Assembly: GCA_036478235.1 (NCBI GenBank)
Contig: JAZGDZ010000089.1
Span: 3,846-67,845, forward strand
DNA length: 64,000 bases
Reading direction: 5' to 3'
Source: JACZWZ01 sp036478235
GTDB lineage: Bacteria > Actinomycetota > Acidimicrobiia > Spongiisociales > UBA11373
Shown: piece after piece, positions 25,324 to 32,631 of the stretch
Numbering within the stretch: the stretch's first letter is position 1
How the letters are laid out: each line of letters starts with the position of its first letter
Notes under the pieces: model-generated
What the model saw: only the letters and a program-made list of their open reading frames with translations
Told to the model about the DNA's origin: nothing
The model's database searches: none
Made by a program: the position numbers and the translations under genes

Positions 25324-26065
25324 GCCGTGGCTCCGGGTCCGGCGCTAAGAAGGGAGGACACTCGTCGAGGGGACAGCCGTCCGCTTCCGTCGGCTCCGGC
25401 GGCGCCGGCTCGTCCCGATAGCGGTCGACCCTGCCGATACGGAGAAAGCGTTCCTCCCACCCGATGAACTCTGCGAGGAGACGACCCGCCGCGGTGTGCC
25501 AGTCGCGACCACCCGCCAAGACGACCCTCCCCGCGATCAACGGGGCCCAGCGGGCCAGATGCTCCCGCAGAAACGTGCGGTGGGCCGCCCGGGTCGTGTC
25601 GAGCCCGGAGCGGTCACCCTCCTCGCGGGCGCGGGCTTCCTTGAGTGCAAGGAGATAGGCGAATTCCAGCTCGACGGCGAGATGATCCGGCCTGTCGCCA
25701 TCGGGCCGGACGCCAAACGCCCGGTAGAAGCCGGAGACATCGGCCTGGTGCTGGGTCTGCTGGAACACGTGGCTGGCACTGAATGCCGTCTCGTAGGGCG
25801 GGCAGTCCTCGGAGTAGCTCAGGGTGAACACCGTCTGGTGGGACCGCTCGAGGTCGCGTGCCCCGGTCCCGGCGAGGGCGCGCTCCAGCGCCTTCACCCC
25901 GGCAGCGATCTCGTCTGAGACGAGGGTGGCCCCGACGCGAGCCACCTCCAGGGCGCCTTCGAGTTGAGCGTGGACATCCTTCGTCGGATAGGAGAATGCG
26001 AGCGAGAGCAGCCGGTACATCGAGGCCCGGGCCAGCGCCCTCTCCTCGGCTGTGGCGCGTTTCAT
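25307..26065 (-). CDS. TorD/DmsD-family molybdoenzyme chaperone
   Basis: A 252-residue cytoplasmic chaperone of the TorD/NarJ family, which holds the Tat-dependent catalytic subunit until the molybdenum cofactor is inserted. Visible are the helical N-terminus (ERALARASMYRLLSLAFSYP), the signature region PPYETAFSASHVFQQTQHQADVSGFYRAFGV (PxYE followed by the ADVSGFYRAFG core) and DHLAVELEFAYLLALKE, all family hallmarks. The frame is open far upstream, but ATG 26065 has a GGGAGG site directly before it and gives a normal length. It lies 8 bases after the beta-subunit stop. Confidence 0.88.
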   Translation of the reverse strand: MKRATAEERALARASMYRLLSLAFSYPTKDVHAQLEGALEVARVGATLVSDEIAAGVKALERALAGTGARDLERSHQTVFTLSYSEDCPPYETAFSASHVFQQTQHQADVSGFYRAFGVRPDGDRPDHLAVELEFAYLLALKEARAREEGDRSGLDTTRAAHRTFLREHLARWAPLIAGRVVLAGGRDWHTAAGRLLAEFIGWEERFLRIGRVDRYRDEPAPPEPTEADGCPLDECPPFLAPDPEPRHAEIL

Positions 26066-26073
26066 GATCCTCC

Positions 26074-27312
26074 CTAGATCGAGTTCAAATACTGGTCCGG
26101 CCGCTCGAAGTGGGCCTCGACCACCGAGGTCCGCACGATCTCCTCGCCGTCTCTCCCGTAACCAACCACGGTGTCGTTGAAGACCTCCAACGGCCGACCG
26201 TTGACGTTGACCTCCGACACCTTCTCGCCCTCGATCACCTCGAACTTGAAGATGATCTTCTGCGACACCCGGAAGAGCTGGAGGACCGCCTGGGTACGCC
26301 TTGTCGGGCGCTCGTAGACGTCGATGGCCCTTCCCACACCGGGCCCGAACATCTGTCGCAGATAGGGCCGGGGCACCCATCGCGGGGGGATGTAATAGAT
26401 GTTGGGTTGGGTGCCGAACTGGGGATAGAGCGGCAGAGCCACCTGTGCCTCGCGGATCAGGTGATAGAGCGGGTTGTCCGGGTCCTCTATCCAGCTCCCC
26501 GTCTCGGTCACCGGCACCAGACCCTGCAGACGAATCTGACCGGGGCACACCGCCATGCACCGCGCCTCCATCGGCAGTCCATCTGTCAGCGGGTCGGACC
26601 CCTCGATACGGGGAAAGCACCCGATGCACTTTTCCGAGGTGCGTGTGTTGGGCCGGTACAGCGATTTCTTATAGGGACACTGTTCGACGCACTTGCGATA
26701 ACCCCGGCAGCGGCGTTGGTCGATGAGGACGATCCCGTCCTCCTCCCGCTTGTAGATGGCGTCGCGAGGGCAGGCGGCGAGGCAGGCCGGATATGCACAG
26801 TGGTTGCAAAGCCGCTGCAGATAGAAGAACCACGTGTGGTGCTCCGGCAGCACAGCCCCCTCGGACAGGGGCCGGGTGGCACGCGGCGAGTCCTCAAACA
26901 GGTTCGGGGCCGACCACTCCTCATCCTCCGGGATGTACCCGACCGCCTGCTGGCGGCCCTGCTCGGCGGCCTCGAAGATCGTCGCGCCTTCATAGACACC
27001 GTATGGGGCATCGGGGCTGGAGCCGCCCTCCTCCCAGGTCTGACCTCCTGGGTTGGCTCGCTCGATGAGATCCAGCGTCTTCAGATCCCAGTGATGGGGA
27101 TAGCCGCCGTACGGCTTGGTCTCCACGTTGTTCCACCACATGTCCTCCTGCCCCTCGGAGAACGTCCAGGTCGACTTACACGCCATCGTGCAGGTCTGGC
27201 AGGCGATGCAGCGGTTGATGTTGAACACGGCGGCGAACTGCCACTGGCCCGCCCCCGGGTCCAGCCGGTACGTCATCTCCCGCCCCAGCTGCCAGTTGTA
27301 CACGCTGGCCAT
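26074..27312 (-). CDS. Fe-S beta subunit, NxrB/NarH-like, of the periplasmic molybdoenzyme
   Basis: A 412-residue four-cluster ferredoxin subunit. Cys groups: 35-38-41-45 (CIACQTCTMAC), 169-172-177-181 (CNHCAYPACLAACP), 202-208-212 (CRGYRKCVEQCP) and 229-232-252-256. In the third group a Tyr (205) stands where a fourth Cys would be, which in NarH-type proteins gives a 3Fe-4S cluster. The first lines (VYNWQLGREMTY, FNINRCIACQTC, MWWNNVETKPYGGYP) and the later IPPRW and QMFGPGV match what I recall of Nitrospira-type NxrB very closely. From memory, that protein has Asp where this one has Cys45. No signal peptide: it would be exported with the alpha subunit. Its ATG overlaps the preceding small gene by one base. 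Confidence 0.92.
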   Translation of the reverse strand: MASVYNWQLGREMTYRLDPGAGQWQFAAVFNINRCIACQTCTMACKSTWTFSEGQEDMWWNNVETKPYGGYPHHWDLKTLDLIERANPGGQTWEEGGSSPDAPYGVYEGATIFEAAEQGRQQAVGYIPEDEEWSAPNLFEDSPRATRPLSEGAVLPEHHTWFFYLQRLCNHCAYPACLAACPRDAIYKREEDGIVLIDQRRCRGYRKCVEQCPYKKSLYRPNTRTSEKCIGCFPRIEGSDPLTDGLPMEARCMAVCPGQIRLQGLVPVTETGSWIEDPDNPLYHLIREAQVALPLYPQFGTQPNIYYIPPRWVPRPYLRQMFGPGVGRAIDVYERPTRRTQAVLQLFRVSQKIIFKFEVIEGEKVSEVNVNGRPLEVFNDTVVGYGRDGEEIVRTSVVEAHFERPDQYLNSI

Positions 27313-27641
27313 CAGTCAGCCTCCCTGTTCGCACCGTCGGGGATCGACTGTCCGAAGACCTCGTCGATCAGCGCCTTCACCCCGTCCTCGCCGAGCGCCT
27401 GCATGACCGCCGCCGCTCCGGCGTACCGCCGAACGGTGAACATCCGGGCCACCCGCTCCCGCGACCAACCCAACATCGCGAACTCCTCTACGAACGTGCG
27501 CCCCATGGCCTTCACCCCGTCGTGACCGGGCGTCGCCAGCGAAACTGCGGTGGCGATGAAGGGGTCGGTGGGCTCCGCCTGCTTCGTCCTCCCCGAGCGC
27601 GACACCAACTCGATCGGCACGAATCCGTGATCCGGGCTCAT
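27312..27641 (-). CDS. Small uncharacterised protein between the alpha and beta subunits
   Basis: A 109-residue soluble protein with no signal, no Cys and no transmembrane helix. It contains DPFIATAVSLATPGHDG, then MGRTFVEEFAMLGWSRERVARMF and ALGEDGVKALIDEVFGQ: a helical, mildly acidic domain. I do not recognise a named family, though I recall similar small proteins near respiratory enzymes in other phyla. It starts at ATG 27641, overlapping the alpha stop as ATGA, and its TGA stop overlaps the beta ATG by one base. Such strict coupling argues for a real gene with a structural or assembly role in the complex. It reads in another frame of a longer open frame, of which only this 3' part is real. 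Confidence 0.75.
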   Translation of the reverse strand: MSPDHGFVPIELVSRSGRTKQAEPTDPFIATAVSLATPGHDGVKAMGRTFVEEFAMLGWSRERVARMFTVRRYAGAAAVMQALGEDGVKALIDEVFGQSIPDGANREAD

Positions 27642-30600
27642 GAGATGAACCCCCCATCCAGGTAACGCAGCATTCGCTCGTCCTCTCCGGCGGGGGACAT
27701 CCCCGACTCCCCCGGCTTCCACCGCCCCTGACCGCCCAGGCCTCCGTCCTCCGCCTTGACGACCCTGACCAGGGTCTCCTTGGGAACGGTATTGATGGCG
27801 TGGTTGTCGGCCTCGCCGCCGAACATGAAGGCAAACTCGATCTTCGACTTGTGGAACAGGGTGTCGGTCTGATGCATCGGCATCGCCCAGTCGCGGGTCA
27901 CGCTCTGGTGGGAGCCGTAGCGATAGCTCGACTGATACCCGGTGTCCTCCGAAACGGCTCGCCCGTCGGGTCGCGTCTCGTGGGCGAGCACCGTCTTCTG
28001 GGTGGCGAGCCAATAGCCGTGCTTGGCCATCAGCACGTCGTAGGGGTATGCCGGGTTGAACCTGACCCGCAGCATGAGCCGGGCGACCTTGTGGAACGGA
28101 TCGCTGGTGTCGTTGGGGTCGTAGTTCGGATATGGGCGGTCGGCCGGGTTGGCGTCGATGTACACATAGTCGCCGTCGTTGAGCCCCAGGTCGCGGGCGG
28201 CGTCGGGGTTCATGTGCACCTCGCGGTCGCCGACGTGGGGAAGGCGAACGTCCCGGCGATGCGGGTCCCCAAAGTTGTTGCCCCAGATCACATGCCAGTC
28301 GGTCACCGCCCAACCGCTGTGCGTCGTGTGGCGGGTCTTGGGTGTGAGGAAGTAGAAGCGGTAACCCGCCTCCCATAGAGGATTCTTGGACTCCTTGACC
28401 CCCGACCACGGCATCTTGATGTTGCGCACCGTGCGCAGGTCGGGGTCCATCTCCGTCTCCGGGATCCCATAGTCCTCGGGTCGGATCAACGGGTTGGAGG
28501 ACACGATCACGTTGGGCAAGTACGGCGTGGCCTCGGGACCTTCGCGATGGACGATGAAGTTCTCGCCGTACTCGATCGCCTCGGGGATGTCCACGTAGGA
28601 GTGCATCCGCCCGGTGTCCGTCCAGAAGGGCAGGTCGTCGTGGATCTGCTCCCAGAAGGGGATGCGGGGGTAGGTGCGGAACATCATGAGGGCGGCGCCG
28701 GGTTCGCCGTACTTCCCGGCCTTGATGTCGTCCACCGTGTAGCCGCGGGTGGTGGCCGAGGCGTCGAGTAGCCGCTGCAGATAGACCTCGGCGCGGTCCT
28801 CCAGGGCGAACTTCCAGTAGTCGGTGAACCGCTCGTCTTCGAGCTGCGTGCCGAGACGCTCGGCGACACGAGCCATGATCATCAGGTCGTCTTCGCTGTC
28901 GAACAGCGGGGCGATGCCGTCCCTCCCCCAGATCTGCAGGAACGGGTTGGAGCAAGACGCCGTCACCTCGGAGGTCTGGAACTCGACCCACGAATTGGCG
29001 GGCAGGATGAAGTCGGAAAGCTCGCACGACGAGGTCATCTCGATGTCCTGTGTGACAATCATGTCGACGTGGGGGTTGACGTCTCTGATCACCATGTATG
29101 CGTGCTTGGCGTTGTTGATCAGGTTGACGTTGGTGGTCCAGATGACCTTGGTCGGCGTTGGCATGTGGCTCTCGCCGGTAAAGTTCTTTCGCCCGAACTT
29201 CGGCGTCTCCACGATCAGCGCCTTGTCCCCGTGGTCCCAGTAGGCGGGCTCCTCGTCCTTGGCGTAGTTGTGGACGGAGATTTCCTTGCCGTCGGCGGTG
29301 TCGTCGAGGTTGGGGTTGAACGGGTCCTCGGCCACCCAACCCTTGAACCCGGGTCCAGACCACTCCGTTGCCTGCCACAGGGCGGCCTTGTAGTTGCCGG
29401 CCCACGTGTGGCTCCCGGCGCCAAGCCGGCCGATGTTGCCGGTGAGCATCAGGGGGAGATAGGTGGCCCGGTTGTGCAGGGTGGCATGGAACCAGTGATT
29501 GATTCCCTCTCCGGTGTGGATCCCCACCGGCTTGATCGTCGCGATGTCGTTCGCCAGCCTCTCGATGAGATCGATCGGCGTGCCCGTGATCTCGTGCACC
29601 GTGTCCAGGTCGTAGTCCTGGAGATGATCCCGGTGTGCCTCCCAGATGGTCAGCACCTGCACCTCGGTTCCGTCGGTCAGCACGACCGGGCCGCGGAATC
29701 CGAGGTCGGGCTCGAAGCCCGCCGCCGCCATCCGACCCCCGACGTCGTCGCGGGTGATGGCCCGGAGCTCGCCTCGACCCTTGTCGAAAATCACCCGGTC
29801 GCCGCCGATGGCCTCGTACTGCTCGGTCGTGAGCTTCTGCTTGCTGAAGCTGGGCCCGGCGGCGTCCAGTCCCGGCTCATAATCGGGGAACACATCCGAT
29901 GCCCGGAGGCGCTCCAAGTTGTCCTCACGCAGCAACAGGGGGAAGTCTGTGTACTTGAGAACGAAGTCCTCGTCGTAGAGGTCCCGATCCATCAGGATCT
30001 TCGTGATCGCCAGGAAGATTGCGGTGTCGGAGAGCCCGGGGCGCACCGGAAGCCAATAGTCCGATTTGGTGGCGGGCGGGCTGTACTCGGGGGTGATCGT
30101 GACGATCTTGCCGCCGCGCTCCATGATGTTCGAGAAGAAGTGCGACTCGGGCATCTTGTTCTCGACGAGGTTCTTCCCCACCTGGATAGTGAGCTTGGAG
30201 TGAGCCAGGTCGTTGAAGTCGGGCTCGGATGTCTGCAACCCGTGGACGAAGGGGTGGCCGGGGGCCTGGTCGCCGTGCCAGGTGTAGTTGGACCAGTTGC
30301 GCCCCGCCTTGGCCTGGTCGGGCCCCACGCCGCGGACGTGGGTGTCGAGCAGAGCGAGAGTGTTGCTCATCCGGTACATGCCGTACTTGCCGATGACGCC
30401 GAGCAGGCCCATCCCGCCTCTCAGCTTCATCGTTCTGGTGCCGGCCCCGCCCATGGCCTCGATCATCTCGGGTTGGTATCCCTCGGCAGCGAGGCGGGCG
30501 GCTCCTTGCTCCCCGGAGTAGGTCGCGGCGACGTTCGTGAGACCGCGGGCCACGTATTCGTACGCCTCGTCCCAGGACAGCCGGGTGAAGGAGTCGGTGC

Positions 30601-31087
30601 CCCGGGAGTCGAACATGTACTTGGTCCGGTTGGCCGGCGTCAGCTCCGGAAAGCCATCGTCGGCCCACTGCTTCCAACCGACCCGCACCATGGGGAAGCG
30701 GAGTCGATACGGGCCGTAGACCCTGCGATGGAAAGTCTGCCCCTTGGGGCAGCCGCGCGGGTTCCACTTGACGGAGGCGGTGTTGCCGAGCTGGTCGGCG
30801 TAGGAGCCGGCGTCGTAGTTGGGCTCGATTCGCTGGATGACCCCGTTGCGCTCGAAGACCCGTAGCCGGCAGGCGTGGGTGTCATTGGGCGAGCAAACGA
30901 AGGTGAAGCTGCGGTCGTAGGCGTACTGGTCGCGATAGACCTGCTCCCAGTTCCGGTACGGATACGCGGTGAGCGGATTGTCCACTCCCTCGGCCAGCTG
31001 AAGGTTCCTGAGCAAGGGGAAGCTGGCGGCGCCAGCGGCGGCCACCGCACCCAGCTTGAGGAAATCCCTTCGAGTCAGGTTCGGCAT
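27638..31087 (-). CDS. Tat-exported molybdopterin catalytic subunit, periplasmic NXR / nitrate reductase (NxrA/pNarG) type
   Basis: A 1149-residue type II DMSO-reductase-family protein. The Tat signal TRRDFLKLG (residues 5-13) is followed by a hydrophobic stretch, so the enzyme is exported. The N-terminal cluster site aligns with NarG: Cys65, Asp69, Cys73 (FVCSPNDTHAC) and Cys113 (PRGCPKG), with Asp69 at the position of a NarG Cys. The molybdenum ligand is probably Asp273 in YTWHGDQAP, equivalent to NarG Asp222. Segments such as RYSGE-like ATYSGEQGAARL, FHRRVYGPYRL and HLQDYDLDTVHEI, and the C-terminal NTVPKETLVRVVKAEDGG, resemble my memory of periplasmic nitrite oxidoreductase. It could oxidise nitrite, reduce nitrate or act on a related oxyanion. 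ATG 31087 has a GAGGGGAG site. Confidence 0.9.
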   Translation of the reverse strand: MPNLTRRDFLKLGAVAAAGAASFPLLRNLQLAEGVDNPLTAYPYRNWEQVYRDQYAYDRSFTFVCSPNDTHACRLRVFERNGVIQRIEPNYDAGSYADQLGNTASVKWNPRGCPKGQTFHRRVYGPYRLRFPMVRVGWKQWADDGFPELTPANRTKYMFDSRGTDSFTRLSWDEAYEYVARGLTNVAATYSGEQGAARLAAEGYQPEMIEAMGGAGTRTMKLRGGMGLLGVIGKYGMYRMSNTLALLDTHVRGVGPDQAKAGRNWSNYTWHGDQAPGHPFVHGLQTSEPDFNDLAHSKLTIQVGKNLVENKMPESHFFSNIMERGGKIVTITPEYSPPATKSDYWLPVRPGLSDTAIFLAITKILMDRDLYDEDFVLKYTDFPLLLREDNLERLRASDVFPDYEPGLDAAGPSFSKQKLTTEQYEAIGGDRVIFDKGRGELRAITRDDVGGRMAAAGFEPDLGFRGPVVLTDGTEVQVLTIWEAHRDHLQDYDLDTVHEITGTPIDLIERLANDIATIKPVGIHTGEGINHWFHATLHNRATYLPLMLTGNIGRLGAGSHTWAGNYKAALWQATEWSGPGFKGWVAEDPFNPNLDDTADGKEISVHNYAKDEEPAYWDHGDKALIVETPKFGRKNFTGESHMPTPTKVIWTTNVNLINNAKHAYMVIRDVNPHVDMIVTQDIEMTSSCELSDFILPANSWVEFQTSEVTASCSNPFLQIWGRDGIAPLFDSEDDLMIMARVAERLGTQLEDERFTDYWKFALEDRAEVYLQRLLDASATTRGYTVDDIKAGKYGEPGAALMMFRTYPRIPFWEQIHDDLPFWTDTGRMHSYVDIPEAIEYGENFIVHREGPEATPYLPNVIVSSNPLIRPEDYGIPETEMDPDLRTVRNIKMPWSGVKESKNPLWEAGYRFYFLTPKTRHTTHSGWAVTDWHVIWGNNFGDPHRRDVRLPHVGDREVHMNPDAARDLGLNDGDYVYIDANPADRPYPNYDPNDTSDPFHKVARLMLRVRFNPAYPYDVLMAKHGYWLATQKTVLAHETRPDGRAVSEDTGYQSSYRYGSHQSVTRDWAMPMHQTDTLFHKSKIEFAFMFGGEADNHAINTVPKETLVRVVKAEDGGLGGQGRWKPGESGMSPAGEDERMLRYLDGGFIS

Positions 31088-32046
31088 CACACTCCCCTCT
31101 CGTCGTCGGAGCCGTCCCCGATCGATCCTTGGGTAATGAGAAAGAGCCCGAGCAGGGCGCTCAGGTTGTGATGGACCGCCGTTGGGGCGGTCCCGGCCAC
31201 CCAGAGGAGAGCGATCCCGGCGGCGATCAGGCGGACTCTCCCGTCGCTGACGGCTCCGGCGGCCAGCATCCCCGATGCTGCTGCCGCCGCCACGTAGAAG
31301 ATCAACGGCAGCCCCAGCGTCGCTCCGAGCGCCCAGGTCGAGAGGAGAGCCGAGAAGCCGGGCCGGGACAGCATGAGACCGGCAGCCATGGCGGCGGCAA
31401 CGAATCCCGCGATCCGCACCGCCCGGGTTGTTCCGCCCCCGGCGAAGGAGATCGCCGCCAGCACCGGAGCAGCGAGCAGAGCGGCCTCGGCGCCGGAGCG
31501 CACCAGGGCCGAGTCGCCCACCGCCGGGGCCAGAAATGCGATCTGCCCCAATGCGACTCCGAAGCCGGCGCTCACCGCTGCCGCCCGCATGAATCCCCGC
31601 GGCCCGGGAGCTGCAACCAGCACCGCCGCCCCCAGGATCACAAAGCCATGGAGAGCCCCCCGTGTCCCGGTCCCGACGGCGACGGAGGCGATCACGGTGA
31701 ACGCGGCGGCGACCGGGAGGATGGTCCCGGCGAATCGCCGGGGCACCCGGGATGCGACGCCGACGGTGAATGCCGAGATGACAACGAGCGCAGCCACCGC
31801 TCCGGCGATGCCCGACCCGCCGAGCTCCAGACCCCTGGCCAGTGCTGGTCGGGACGGAGCCAAATAGGCCACCAGGGCGGCGCCGACCCGGTCGACCAGG
31901 ATCTCGGCCAAGGCCAGGAGTGCTGCGGCGCCTGCCAGCATATGGGCCGTGGCGGGGAGTCGGTGGGAGGCTGCTCTCGCCGTCGGTGCGGACGGAACTA
32001 CTGCTGGAATGGGTCGAACCCTCTTCGAGAGCGCCGGTGCTGTCAT
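31087..32046 (-). CDS. Polytopic membrane protein of unknown family, first gene of the molybdoenzyme operon
   Basis: A ~319-residue protein with about nine hydrophobic segments, rich in Ala and Gly, and no recognised motif. A few His lie near or within the segments (TAHML, ALHGF, and a VHHNL pair in the last one), so haem or metal binding is possible but not shown. The stop overlaps the alpha start (TGATG). Two starts are possible, ATG 32067 and ATG 32046; the -10 box TATAAC at 32062-32057 covers the first, so the second is preferred, which leaves a leader of about four bases. Its place at the head of the operon suggests a membrane partner or anchor for the enzyme. Confidence 0.7.
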   Translation of the reverse strand: MTAPALSKRVRPIPAVVPSAPTARAASHRLPATAHMLAGAAALLALAEILVDRVGAALVAYLAPSRPALARGLELGGSGIAGAVAALVVISAFTVGVASRVPRRFAGTILPVAAAFTVIASVAVGTGTRGALHGFVILGAAVLVAAPGPRGFMRAAAVSAGFGVALGQIAFLAPAVGDSALVRSGAEAALLAAPVLAAISFAGGGTTRAVRIAGFVAAAMAAGLMLSRPGFSALLSTWALGATLGLPLIFYVAAAAASGMLAAGAVSDGRVRLIAAGIALLWVAGTAPTAVHHNLSALLGLFLITQGSIGDGSDDERGV

Positions 32047-32056
32047 CGTCGACAAG

Positions 32057-32086
32057 GTTATAGTCATCCTGATAGATGAACGTCAA
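32057..32086 (-). promoter_or_regulatory. Promoter of the molybdoenzyme operon with a central dyad
   Basis: On the minus strand: -35 box TTGACG (32086-32081), 18-bp spacer, -10 box TATAAC (32062-32057). Between the boxes lies a short inverted repeat, TCATC-6-GATGA (32064-32079 on the plus strand). A regulator bound there would block polymerase. The divergent Rrf2 gene begins 35 bases away and is the obvious candidate to bind it. Confidence 0.6.
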
Positions 32087-32120
32087 GCTAAGAAGTGGAC
32101 GTTGTGGATAGGCCCCAGCC

Positions 32121-32624
32121 GTGAAGGTGACTCTGGGCCGACGCGGTGACTACGCAGTTCGGGCAATGATGAACGTCGCCCGCCACTCCCCGCAGCGGCG
32201 CAAGGCCCGCCAGATCGTGGCGGAGATGGACCTCCCCGAACGCTACGCCACCCAGATCCTCGGCACCCTGGTCAACTCCGGGTTCCTCGAAGCCCAGGCC
32301 GGGCCCGACGGTGGATACACCCTCGGCCGCTCCGCCGACGAGATAAGCCTCCTGGAGGTGGTCGAGCTCGCCGAGGGCCCGGTCACCCTCGACCAGTGCA
32401 CGCTGCGGGGCGGGCCCTGCGACTGGGTGGCCTCGTGCCCGCTGCACGAATCGTGGGCCGCCGCCCAGACCGCCTTCACCGACCGGCTCCGGGCAACGAC
32501 CTTTGCCGAACTGGCAGCGGCGGATGCGGCGATGAACGCCGACGGTGACCAGACCGAACAGCCCCACCGGATTCATATCGAGCGGCGTGGAATCCGGCCG
32601 TCGCTAGATCACCCCACCAAGTAG
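32121..32624 (+). CDS. Rrf2-family transcriptional regulator (Fe-S type, NsrR/IscR-like)
   Basis: A 167-residue Rrf2 regulator. The winged HTH occupies the first ~75 residues (RRGDYAVRAMMNVARHS, VAEMDLPERYATQILGTL, then PDGGYTLGR). Three cysteines, Cys93, Cys100 and Cys106 (QCTLRGGPCDWVASCPLH), occupy the loop that binds an iron-sulphur cluster in NsrR and IscR; the first spacing is six residues, one more than in IscR. It is divergent from the molybdoenzyme operon, sharing its promoter region. NsrR senses nitric oxide, so a link to nitrogen oxides is plausible, but redox or iron sensing is equally open. Start is GTG 32121. Confidence 0.88.
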   Translation: MKVTLGRRGDYAVRAMMNVARHSPQRRKARQIVAEMDLPERYATQILGTLVNSGFLEAQAGPDGGYTLGRSADEISLLEVVELAEGPVTLDQCTLRGGPCDWVASCPLHESWAAAQTAFTDRLRATTFAELAAADAAMNADGDQTEQPHRIHIERRGIRPSLDHPTK

Positions 32625-32631
32625 GGCTCGT

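Noticed and set aside
27312..29405. A 697-aa frame on the minus strand within the alpha-subunit gene
   Set aside because: Only the last 109 codons, after the alpha stop, make a plausible protein; the rest is a frame-shifted shadow of alpha.
27638..31087. Assignment as ethylbenzene dehydrogenase or perchlorate reductase
   Set aside because: The gamma subunit shares the ethylbenzene dehydrogenase haem fold, but the alpha and beta sequences read more like the periplasmic NXR/pNar clade. Only a phylogeny could settle this.
32047..32067. ATG 32067 as the start of the membrane gene
   Set aside because: The likely -10 box overlaps this codon, so it would not be in the transcript.
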